NCBI GenBank assembly: GCA_002482415.1 | Contig: DLFY01000283.1 | Location: 12,447-25,850, forward strand | From: Phycisphaerales bacterium UBA7708 | GTDB lineage: Bacteria > Planctomycetota > Phycisphaerae > Sedimentisphaerales > Anaerohalosphaeraceae | Direction of reading: 5' to 3' | Length of the DNA stretch: 13,404 nt | In this document: positions 1-6,222 of the stretch, one piece after another | Layout: every line of letters starts with the position of its first letter | How positions within the stretch are numbered: position 1 is the stretch's first letter | Made by a program: the position numbers and the translations under genes | Notes under the pieces: model-generated | Database searches by the model: none | What the model was told of the DNA's origin: nothing | Seen by the model: only the letters and a program-made list of their open reading frames with translations

Positions 1-1
1 G

Positions 2-574
2 AAGGCCTGTGCCAGCTCGCTGTTGAAAATCAGCGGGGATTTGCGGCTGTTGTCCAGCGGCCCCGCGGGAGGGCTGAAAGAAATCACCCTGCCGCCGCGA
101 CAGGCGGGCTCCTCAATTATGCCCGGCAAAGTTAATCCTGTTATTCCCGAATCGGTCAGCCAGGCGGCGATGCAGGTCCTGGGCAACGATGTGGTCATTT
201 CCCAGGCATGTTCGATGGGAAGCCTTGAATTGAATGCCTTTTTGCCGGTCATCGCGGCGAATTTGCTGGAAAGCATTGAACTGCTGACGGTTGCAAGTGA
301 TATATTACGGAGATATTGTGTAGAGGGCATTGCGGCCAATCGTGAACCGTGCAGACGATATGTGGAAAATGCCACGGCGGTTGTCACTGCCCTGCTGCCC
401 AAACTCGGATATGATGTCTGCGCCCGAATTGCCAAGGAATCAGAGGCAGCCGGCAAGTCGATTCGTCAGCTCGTTATCGAACAGCATCTGCTGACAAAAC
501 AGGAATTTGAGGCCATGATCAGCCCGGAGGCCGTCTGTCAGTTGGGTCATGTCAAAAAGAAATCAAAACCTTAA
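2..574 (+). CDS. aspA: Aspartate ammonia-lyase-like protein, 3' part (5' end outside window)
   Basis: This is the C-terminal part of an aspartase/fumarase superfamily lyase; aspartase converts L-aspartate to fumarate and ammonia in the cytoplasm. The frame is open from base 2, so the gene begins upstream; the first TTG (23) is only an internal Leu codon. The superfamily signature GSSIMPGKVNP lies at 107-139, preceded by a DLRLLSSGP segment. The 'DLRLLSSGP...GL.EI.LPP.QAGSS' wording is closer to aspartase than to class II fumarase, but that call rests on memory of the family. The end (SPEAVCQLGHV) looks like a normal C-terminus. hydF starts 6 bp after the stop, implying co-transcription. Aspartase-like genes are known neighbours of [FeFe]-hydrogenase maturation genes in some anaerobes, so a role tied to maturation is plausible. 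Superfamily is certain; exact substrate is likely but unproven. Confidence 0.85.
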   Translation, partial: KACASSLLKISGDLRLLSSGPAGGLKEITLPPRQAGSSIMPGKVNPVIPESVSQAAMQVLGNDVVISQACSMGSLELNAFLPVIAANLLESIELLTVASDILRRYCVEGIAANREPCRRYVENATAVVTALLPKLGYDVCARIAKESEAAGKSIRQLVIEQHLLTKQEFEAMISPEAVCQLGHVKKKSKP

Positions 575-580
575 AAAACC

Positions 581-1825
581 ATGGATCAGACAACACCTAA
601 AAGCTTACGTCTTCATATCGGGATATTCGGCAGGCGCAATGTCGGTAAATCCAGTCTATTGAATGCAATTGTCGGACAGGATGTCTCGATTGTGTCCGAA
701 CATGCGGGAACCACGACCGACCCGGTGGAAAAACCGATGGAGCTGCTGCCGCTGGGGCCGGTGGTGTTTATTGATACGGCCGGGGTAGATGATGAGGGGG
801 CGCTGGGTCAACTGCGGATTGCTCGAACTCGCAAGGTCTTTGAGCGGACAGATTTGGCCGTTATTGTCAGTGATGGTGTATGGGGCGGCTTTGAAGAGGC
901 CATTGCCGGCCAGCTTGCCGAGCTGAAAGTACCGTATATCGCCCTGTTCAATAAGATTGACCAGGTTCGCCCGGAACAGCCGATTGTCGATTCTTTACAG
1001 AATAAGAAAGTGCCTACGCTTTTAGTCAGCGCCAGAGAAAAACAGGGTTTGGCCGAATTTCGGCAGGCACTTCTGGACAACGCCCCTGCCGAGTTTGTTG
1101 AAAATCCGGCGATTGCCGCCGATCTGGTCGGGCCGGGACAGACGGCAATCCTGGTGGTTCCAATTGATAAAGAGGCCCCCAAGGGCAGGTTGATTCTGCC
1201 GCAGGTACAGACGATCCGGGATTTACTGGATGGGGATGCCTGTTGCATGGTGGTCAAAGAACGGGAATTGCGAACGGCAATCGATAATCTGAAAGAACCG
1301 CCGAAGCTGGTAGTGACCGATTCACAGGCCTTTTTAAAGGTGGCTGCGGATACGCCCAAGAATGTACTCATGACCAGCTTTTCGATTCTGTTTGCCCGAT
1401 TTAAAGGCGATCTTGTAACGCAGACACTCGGAGCAATGGCTGTCGATAACCTGAATGCAGGTGATCCGGTTCTGATAGCCGAAGCATGCAGCCATCACCC
1501 GATTGGTGAAGATATCGGTCGCGTGAAAATTCCGCGCTGGCTGACGCATTATGTCGGGGGCAAGCTCGATTTTACGATTCTATCCGGGAGGGACTGGCCG
1601 GAGGATATCAGCAAGTATAAGCTGATTATTCATTGCGGCGCCTGCATGTGGAATCGACGCCAGATGTTGTCGCGGCTGCTGGAATGCCGCAAGGCAGGTG
1701 TTCCGATTACCAATTATGGACTGGTGATTGCCTACAGCCTTGGCATTTTTGAGCGTGCTCTGGAGCCATTCCCGGCGGCGCGAGAAGTGTATCGACAATC
1801 TAAACAGAAAGAACAAGCATCGTAA
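581..1825 (+). CDS. hydF: [FeFe] hydrogenase H-cluster maturation GTPase HydF
   Basis: HydF is the cytoplasmic GTPase and scaffold on which the [2Fe] subcluster is assembled before transfer to apo-hydrogenase. The protein has 414 residues, close to the usual ~400. The N-terminal GTPase domain shows a P-loop (GRRNVGKS, residues 17-24), a Thr-rich switch (AGTTTDP), a DTAG Walker B/G3 motif and NKID (G4). The C-terminal cluster domain has C303-S-H-H and H351-C352-G-A-C355, the HydF pattern that binds a [4Fe-4S] cluster through three Cys. The start is the first ATG after the aspA stop. No Shine-Dalgarno-like sequence precedes it (the upstream stretch is A-rich), so translation may depend on coupling to aspA. 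The stop overlaps the hydE start as TAATG. Identification is secure. Confidence 0.97.
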   Translation: MDQTTPKSLRLHIGIFGRRNVGKSSLLNAIVGQDVSIVSEHAGTTTDPVEKPMELLPLGPVVFIDTAGVDDEGALGQLRIARTRKVFERTDLAVIVSDGVWGGFEEAIAGQLAELKVPYIALFNKIDQVRPEQPIVDSLQNKKVPTLLVSAREKQGLAEFRQALLDNAPAEFVENPAIAADLVGPGQTAILVVPIDKEAPKGRLILPQVQTIRDLLDGDACCMVVKERELRTAIDNLKEPPKLVVTDSQAFLKVAADTPKNVLMTSFSILFARFKGDLVTQTLGAMAVDNLNAGDPVLIAEACSHHPIGEDIGRVKIPRWLTHYVGGKLDFTILSGRDWPEDISKYKLIIHCGACMWNRRQMLSRLLECRKAGVPITNYGLVIAYSLGIFERALEPFPAAREVYRQSKQKEQAS

Positions 1826-2877
1826 TGAATCCGATTACCCTGCAGGAAATAGAACGCTGGCTCAAAGAAAGCGATGAAAAAACCCTTGAGACACTCTGGG
1901 CACGAGCAGATGAAGTACGCAAAGCCACCGTTGGCGATGAAGTCCATCTGCGCGGATTGATCGAGATTTCCAATCACTGTGTGCGTCGGTGTGCTTACTG
2001 CGGATTGGCCGCGGGCAATCGAACCATCGAACGCTATCGGATGACGCGAGAGGAGATAGTAGACTGTGCGTTGAAAGCAGTGCGGCTGGGTTATGGTACC
2101 GTCGTAATGCAGGCCGGTGAAGATTACGGGATTGTCGCGGACTGGCTGGCCGAGGTAATTCGAGAAATCAAAAGACAGACTCCGCTGGCTGTGACACTCA
2201 GCCTCGGGGAGAGACCTTATGAAGAATTGAAACTCTGGAAACAGGCCGGGGCGGATCGCTACCTGCTGCGGTTTGAGACCTCGAATTCGCATTTATATGA
2301 ATTAATTCACCCCTCGCTGCCTGGGAAAAAGTCAGATCGATTTGAAATCCTGCGGCAATTGCAGGAACTGGGTTACGAAGCAGGCAGCGGAGTGATGATT
2401 GGTATTCCCGGCCAGACCTACGCAACCCTGGCACATGATATCCATATTTTCAGCACCATGGATTTGGACATGATTGGAGTAGGTCCGTTTATTCCCAGCC
2501 CGAATACACCATTGGGACGTGGTGAGATTCATTTCGATATCTCTCCGGCAGAACAGGTACCGAATACGGAACTGATGACCTATAAGGCGGTTGCTTTGAC
2601 GCGGCTTGCCCGGCCAGATGCGAATATACCCAGTACCACCGCCCTTGCGACGATCAACAAGGAAAGCGGGCGGGAATTGGGGCTTATGCGGGGAGCCAAT
2701 ATCGTGATGCCCAACCTGACTCCCGTGCAATATCGCGAAAAGTATGAAATTTATCCGGGTAAGGCCTGCATTAACGAGACGGCTGAGCAATGCAATGGCT
2801 GTTTGCGGGGTCGGATTGCATCAATAGGCAGGACAGTTGGAACTGGTCAGGGTGGAAGAGTTAAGAGGTCTAAATAG
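1825..2877 (+). CDS. hydE: [FeFe] hydrogenase H-cluster radical SAM maturase HydE
   Basis: HydE is a radical S-adenosylmethionine enzyme that processes the Fe(CO)2CN-cysteine synthon made by HydG on the way to the [2Fe] subcluster. The 350-residue length matches the family (about 350). The radical-SAM cluster motif C52-VRR-C56-AY-C59 is followed by a TIM-barrel-like sequence including VVMQAGED, GSGVMIGIPGQT and VGPFIPSPNTPLG. A C-terminal C315-x7-C323-x2-C326 motif matches the accessory cluster seen in some HydE proteins, whose role is not essential in the characterised ones. The ATG at 1825 shares its A with the hydF stop, so the two are probably translationally coupled. It is the last gene of the maturation operon here; no convincing intrinsic terminator follows. 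The AT-rich regulatory gap begins directly after it. Confidence 0.97.
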   Translation: MNPITLQEIERWLKESDEKTLETLWARADEVRKATVGDEVHLRGLIEISNHCVRRCAYCGLAAGNRTIERYRMTREEIVDCALKAVRLGYGTVVMQAGEDYGIVADWLAEVIREIKRQTPLAVTLSLGERPYEELKLWKQAGADRYLLRFETSNSHLYELIHPSLPGKKSDRFEILRQLQELGYEAGSGVMIGIPGQTYATLAHDIHIFSTMDLDMIGVGPFIPSPNTPLGRGEIHFDISPAEQVPNTELMTYKAVALTRLARPDANIPSTTALATINKESGRELGLMRGANIVMPNLTPVQYREKYEIYPGKACINETAEQCNGCLRGRIASIGRTVGTGQGGRVKRSK

Positions 2878-2929
2878 TCTTCTTTTCTTTGATTCAAAAA
2901 CGAGTTTTTATCACGCCAACATAATCTTA

Positions 2930-2947
2930 TTGTGACTAGTTACACAT
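2930..2947 (+). promoter_or_regulatory. rex: Candidate Rex operator 1
   Basis: TTGTGACTAGTTACACAT matches the Gram-positive Rex consensus TTGTGAAATATTTCACAA at 12 of 18 positions. The TGTG and CACA half-sites are intact at the correct 8-bp spacing. The site sits just upstream of the extended -10-like element at 2955-2963, where a bound repressor would block RNA polymerase. The presence of rex as the next gene supports autoregulation. Visible by pattern only; no binding data. Confidence 0.6.
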
Positions 2948-2954
2948 TATATAT

Positions 2955-2963
2955 TGATATAAT
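2955..2963 (+). promoter_or_regulatory. Possible extended -10 promoter (P1)
   Basis: TGATATAAT reads as a TGn extended -10 followed by a perfect TATAAT (2958-2963). No -35 box at 16-18 bp spacing is convincing, which extended -10 promoters tolerate. A start near 2970 would place the two Rex-like sites on either side of it. Caution: perfect -10 hexamers arise by chance in DNA this AT-rich. Confidence 0.4.
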
Positions 2964-2990
2964 ATATTATCAGTATTATATTTAAATATA

Positions 2991-3008
2991 TAGTGATATT
3001 TTTCACAT
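2991..3008 (+). promoter_or_regulatory. rex: Candidate Rex operator 2
   Basis: TAGTGATATTTTTCACAT matches the Rex consensus TTGTGAAATATTTCACAA at 14 of 18 positions, with inverted GTGA and TCAC arms. Its centre is 61 bp from that of operator 1, close to six helical turns, so same-face or looped cooperative binding is possible. It lies downstream of the P1 -10 and directly upstream of the P2 -35-like hexamer. Confidence 0.65.
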
Positions 3009-3016
3009 TATTTTGG

Positions 3017-3045
3017 TTGACTTCTTTCAAGAAATGATATACATT
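3017..3045 (+). promoter_or_regulatory. Possible sigma-70-type promoter (P2) for rex
   Basis: A TTGACT -35-like hexamer (3017-3022) is followed by -10-like candidates TATACA (3038-3043, 15-bp spacer, preceded by TG) or TACATT (3040-3045, 17-bp spacer). Transcription would start around 3050, within or next to the paired TATCGATA repeat. The -35 is good; the -10 is mediocre. Confidence 0.45.
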
Positions 3046-3068
3046 TATCGATATAAGGGTATCGATAA
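3045..3068 (+). repeat. Paired TATCGATA inverted repeat
   Basis: The arms TTATCGATA (3045-3053) and TATCGATAA (3060-3068) are perfect reverse complements separated by six bases (TAAGGG). Each arm also contains the self-palindrome TATCGATA, so the element is equally two direct copies 14 bp apart. It could be a double operator for a second regulator, or a 9-bp hairpin in the 5' leader just ahead of the rex ribosome site. It does not resemble a Rex site. Confidence 0.6.
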
Positions 3069-3083
3069 CATAAACTCTTATAT

Positions 3084-3087
3084 GGAG
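3084..3087 (+). promoter_or_regulatory. Ribosome binding site fixing the TTG start of rex
   Basis: GGAG lies 8 bases before TTG at 3096. The rex frame has an in-frame stop at 3066-3068 and no ATG or GTG between that stop and 3096. TTG is therefore the only credible start that keeps the complete DNA-binding domain. Confidence 0.75.
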
Positions 3088-3095
3088 AACTAAAA

Positions 3096-3728
3096 TTGAA
3101 AGAGTTAACCAGTGTATCTGTTCCTACGGTGCGACGACTGCCGCTTTACATGGCGATTCTCAAAGAGATTGAGCCAACCAGCGAGCACGTCAGCAGTACC
3201 CTGATTTCGGACCGCCTTGGTCTTGAACAAATCCAGGTTCGGAAGGATTTGGCCGGGATTGGAGTAACCGGTCAGCCTGCAGTTGGATTCAATGTCCGCG
3301 AGCTTATTGGGGCCATAGAACAACTGCTGGGCTGGGACAATATACGGGATGCCATTCTTGTCGGGACCGGTAATCTGGGACAAGCCCTGCTGGGTTACGA
3401 TGGTTTTGCCCGTTACGGTCTGAATATTGTGGCTGCGTTTGATTCTAACCCCGAGATTATCGGAATGAAAATCCACGGCAAGCCCGTGTTTGATATCGAA
3501 GTACTTTCCTCACTGACAGAGCGGATGCACATCCAAATCGGCATCCTGGCAGTTCCGGGTAAAGTAGCCCAGCAGGTAGCCGATACATTGATAGAGGCCG
3601 GCATTCACGCAATATGGAATTTTACGCCGGTTAAACTCAATGTGAGCGATAATACAATTGTGGAACAGGTTGATCTGGCGGCAAGCCTGGCAGTCTTATC
3701 AAGCAAATTAAAGGCGGTAAGCAAATAA
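3096..3728 (+). CDS. rex: Redox-sensing transcriptional repressor Rex
   Basis: Rex is a homodimeric repressor that leaves its operators when NADH is high relative to NAD+, and so opens fermentative and hydrogenase genes. The 210-residue length is typical. Residues ~5-80 form the winged-helix domain (VPTVRRLPLY, SSTLISDRLGLEQIQVRKDL). The Rossmann domain carries GTGNLG at 90-95 and AAFDSNPEIIG, and the C-terminal helix (VDLAASLAVLSSKL) is the swapped dimer helix. TTG is used as start codon, supported by GGAG and the lack of alternatives. Two Rex-like operators upstream suggest autoregulation. The adjacent hydrogenase genes, 87 bp downstream in the same direction, are the natural targets. Identification is secure; the target set is inferred. 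Confidence 0.96.
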   Translation: MKELTSVSVPTVRRLPLYMAILKEIEPTSEHVSSTLISDRLGLEQIQVRKDLAGIGVTGQPAVGFNVRELIGAIEQLLGWDNIRDAILVGTGNLGQALLGYDGFARYGLNIVAAFDSNPEIIGMKIHGKPVFDIEVLSSLTERMHIQIGILAVPGKVAQQVADTLIEAGIHAIWNFTPVKLNVSDNTIVEQVDLAASLAVLSSKLKAVSK

Positions 3729-3775
3729 CATACAGGTATATCTCTGTAACGTTCTGAATCTTAATACCAACGATA

Positions 3776-3791
3776 GCTGACGACGGTCAGC
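3776..3791 (+). repeat. Hairpin in the rex-hydC gap
   Basis: GCTGAC (3776-3781) and GTCAGC (3786-3791) form a perfect 6-bp stem with a GACG loop; ATA/TAT flanks could add pairing with a bulge. No T-run follows, so it is not a standard terminator. It lies 24 bases before hydC and could be an RNA processing or stability element that sets different levels of rex and the hydrogenase, or chance. Confidence 0.4.
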
Positions 3792-3815
3792 GTCTATAGA
3801 TAGAAAGGGATAATC

Positions 3816-4325
3816 ATGTGTTCATCGTGTTGTAATGCTCAGCAGGAGCAGGTTCGGCGGTTTGAAAAAGTATGCCGAATTCTCGACAAACATCAGCACA
3901 ATCCATCGCGGCTGATTCCGATTCTGCAGGAAGTTCAGAAAGAATACCGGTATTTACCTGAAGAAGTGATGGCATTTATTGCGACCTCGCTGGGGATCTC
4001 CCCTGCCAAGGTGTACGGGGTTGCCAGCTTTTATGCCAATTTCGCCCTAAAACCCAAGGGTAAATATGTCATTCATATCTGCGAGGGCACGGCCTGCCAC
4101 GTCAAAGGCTCAGGCAAAATTAAAGACGCCCTTTTTAAGAAACTGAATGTCACCACGGAAAACAATACCACGCCGGATATGCTGTTCACGGTTCAGCCGG
4201 TGTCATGCCTGGGTGCCTGCGGACTGGCCCCGGTGATGACGGTCAATGAAGAAGTGCATGGCCAGGTCACGCCCGAAGCGGCGACGGCCATTGTCGATGA
4301 AATCATCAAAAAGGAACGGAACTAA
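3816..4325 (+). CDS. hydC: Bifurcating [FeFe] hydrogenase gamma subunit (NuoE-like)
   Basis: This is the small [2Fe-2S] subunit of a trimeric NAD-linked [FeFe] hydrogenase (HydC/HndA, homologous to complex I NuoE). It is cytoplasmic and passes electrons within the complex. It has 169 residues: an N-terminal helical part (LIPILQEVQKEYRYLPEEVMAFIA) and a thioredoxin-like fold with C89-EGTA-C94 and C131-LGA-C135, the expected four ligands of a [2Fe-2S] cluster. A good ribosome site (AAAGGGA, 3804-3810) precedes the ATG. An extra cysteine cluster, MCSSCC, stands at the very N-terminus, outside the conserved ligands. The stop overlaps the hydB start as TAATG. Placement between rex and hydB/hydA supports the hydrogenase role over a complex I role. 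Confidence 0.93.
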   Translation: MCSSCCNAQQEQVRRFEKVCRILDKHQHNPSRLIPILQEVQKEYRYLPEEVMAFIATSLGISPAKVYGVASFYANFALKPKGKYVIHICEGTACHVKGSGKIKDALFKKLNVTTENNTTPDMLFTVQPVSCLGACGLAPVMTVNEEVHGQVTPEAATAIVDEIIKKERN

Positions 4326-6220
4326 TGCTTACTGATATGCAAAGTCTGGAACAGATTAAACAGGGTTATGACAAGGCGGTAAAGCCCATCCAGCATCGTA
4401 TCATCATTTGTGCGGGTACCGGCTGTGTCGCCAATGGGTCATTGAAGGTTTTCGAGGCCCTGAAAAAAGAAGTTGAAGCCAACGGGCTGACCGCAGTTGT
4501 GGTGCTTGAAGACTGCAATGAAGGCCAGATTCACCTGAGCAAAAGCGGCTGCCAGGGCTTCTGCCAGATGGGTCCGCTGGTCACGGTTGAGCCGGAAGGT
4601 ATCCTGTATGTTAAAGTCAAGGTTGAGGATGCGGCTGAAATCATCAAGACCACGCTGATTGACAAGAGCAAGGTCGAACGCCTGCTGTATGTTGACCCGG
4701 CGCACGGACAGGTCTGTCACACACAGAAAGAGATTCCTTTCTATGCCCAGCAGCAACGTATTGAACTGGGAGATTGCGGCTATATTGATCCGGAAGACAT
4801 CCGGGAATATATCGCACGCGGCGGTTATCAGGCCGCTCGCCGGGCTTATGCCAAAATGACGGCCCAGCAGGTGTGCGAAGAAATTACAGCATCGGGTTTG
4901 CGAGGACGCGGCGGCGGCGGTTTCCCCACGGGGAAAAAGTGGGCACTGACCCTGCAGCAGAAATCCGACAAAAAATACGTCATCTGCAACGGTGACGAAG
5001 GCGATCCGGGTGCTTTTATGGATCGCAGTCTCATGGAAGGTAATCCTCACCGTGTGGTCGAAGGCATTATGATTGCCGGTCGGGCGATTGGGGCGGACTT
5101 TGCATACGTGTATGTCCGGGCGGAATATCCGCTGGCGGTGGAACGGGTACGCAAGGCCGTGGAAGATGCACGTGCTCTGGGCATTCTGGGAACAGATGTC
5201 TTCGGCAGCGGCATGGCTTTTGACTGTGAGGTCATGGAAGGCGCCGGCGCATTTGTTTGCGGCGAAGAGACCGCTTTGATGGCCTCGATTGAAGGCCAGC
5301 GCGGGATGCCCCGGCCCAAACCCCCGTTCCCTGCACAATCGGGATTATGGGGCAAGCCCACGGTTATCAACAACGTAGAAACCCTGGCCTGCGTCCCGTT
5401 GATCATCACCAACGGGCCAGGCTGGTATCGTGAAAGCGGCACGCAAGGCTCACCTGGGACCAAGACCTTTGCCCTGACCGGCCATGTGGCCAATACGGGG
5501 CTGATTGAAGTTCCGTTTGGTTCGACGCTGCGGAAAATCGTATTTGATATCGGCGGCGGCGTAACCGACGCGACCGGCGAAATCGATCCGGATGCCTTCA
5601 AGGCCGTCCAGATTGGCGGACCGTCCGGCGGGTGTCTGACTAAAGAGCATCTGGATTATCCGCTGGATTTTGACACCGTCAAAAAGATTGGTGCCATGGT
5701 GGGTTCCGGCGGTCTGGTTGTGATGAACAACAAGACCTGCATGGTGCAGATTGCCCACTTTTTCATGCGGTTTACACAGAACGAATCCTGCGGCAAATGC
5801 ATCCCCTGCCGGGAAGGCACCAAGCAGATGCTGCTTCTGCTGGAACAGATTATGGAAGGCAAGGCCACTGCGAAAACGCTGGATACGCTCCAGACGCTGG
5901 CCGAAGCCGTCCAGAAAGGCTCGCTGTGCGGGCTGGGCAAAACGGCCCCCAACCCGGTGCTGAGCACGCTGAATTATTTCCGGCACGAATACGAAGCTCA
6001 TATTTTCCAGAAACGCTGCCCTGCCGGTGCGTGCAAGGCCCTGGCGATCCCGGAAATTGTGGCCGAGTTGTGCAAAGGATGCGGCTTATGTGCCAGGAAG
6101 TGTCCTGTCGGGGCAATCACAGGCGAACGGAAACAACCTCATAAAATTGACGCGGATAAATGCATACGCTGCGGCGCCTGTGCCCAGGCCTGCAAGTTTA
6201 ACGCGGTTGCTGGAGTTTAA
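4325..6220 (+). CDS. hydB: Bifurcating [FeFe] hydrogenase beta subunit (NuoF-like, FMN/NADH)
   Basis: HydB is the flavin- and NAD(H)-binding subunit where electron bifurcation is thought to occur in HydABC enzymes. The 631 residues match the family. In order: a thioredoxin-like [2Fe-2S] domain (C29-x4-C34, C76-x3-C80); the FMN/NADH core with GLRGRGGGGFPTG at 191-203, NGDEGDPGAFMDR and GEETALMASIEG; the [4Fe-4S] site C489-GK-C492-IP-C495 with C535; and a C-terminal two-cluster ferredoxin (C583, C586, C589, C593 and C613, C616, C619, C623). The extra N- and C-terminal cluster domains separate HydB/HndC from respiratory NuoF. The start overlaps the hydC stop by one base; hydA starts 2 bp after the stop with GGAG at 6212-6215. 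Preference for NADH or NADPH cannot be read reliably by eye. Confidence 0.95.
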   Translation: MLTDMQSLEQIKQGYDKAVKPIQHRIIICAGTGCVANGSLKVFEALKKEVEANGLTAVVVLEDCNEGQIHLSKSGCQGFCQMGPLVTVEPEGILYVKVKVEDAAEIIKTTLIDKSKVERLLYVDPAHGQVCHTQKEIPFYAQQQRIELGDCGYIDPEDIREYIARGGYQAARRAYAKMTAQQVCEEITASGLRGRGGGGFPTGKKWALTLQQKSDKKYVICNGDEGDPGAFMDRSLMEGNPHRVVEGIMIAGRAIGADFAYVYVRAEYPLAVERVRKAVEDARALGILGTDVFGSGMAFDCEVMEGAGAFVCGEETALMASIEGQRGMPRPKPPFPAQSGLWGKPTVINNVETLACVPLIITNGPGWYRESGTQGSPGTKTFALTGHVANTGLIEVPFGSTLRKIVFDIGGGVTDATGEIDPDAFKAVQIGGPSGGCLTKEHLDYPLDFDTVKKIGAMVGSGGLVVMNNKTCMVQIAHFFMRFTQNESCGKCIPCREGTKQMLLLLEQIMEGKATAKTLDTLQTLAEAVQKGSLCGLGKTAPNPVLSTLNYFRHEYEAHIFQKRCPAGACKALAIPEIVAELCKGCGLCARKCPVGAITGERKQPHKIDADKCIRCGACAQACKFNAVAGV

Positions 6221-6222
6221 TC

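Larger units (their letters stand above)
2878..3095 (+). promoter_or_regulatory. AT-rich intergenic control region upstream of rex
   Basis: A 218-bp non-coding gap between hydE and rex, much more AT-rich than the flanking genes: only 7 of 60 bases are G or C in 2941-3000. It holds two Rex-operator-like palindromes, two promoter-like elements, a paired TATCGATA repeat and the rex ribosome binding site, each listed separately. No further open frame with a plausible start and ribosome site was seen. The density of palindromes near promoter-like elements makes it the likely main switch for the downstream hydrogenase genes. Confidence 0.75.

Noticed and set aside
2896..2909. AAAAACGAGTTTTT as a terminator after hydE
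   Set aside because: The inverted repeat is nearly all A/T with a 2-base loop, so the stem would be weak and sterically poor; not a credible intrinsic terminator.
2955..2972. TGATATAATATATTATCA palindrome as a third Rex operator
   Set aside because: Lacks the GTG/CAC half-site cores; the symmetry is imperfect and expected in such AT-rich DNA. Better read as part of a -10 element.
3082..3093. Mini-frame ATG GAG AAC TAA just before the rex TTG start
   Set aside because: Three codons overlapping the rex Shine-Dalgarno, with no ribosome site of its own; most likely chance, though translational coupling cannot be excluded.
4439..5601. Long minus-strand open frames opposite hydB
   Set aside because: Antisense shadows of the conserved FMN/NADH domain; no ribosome site or family resemblance.
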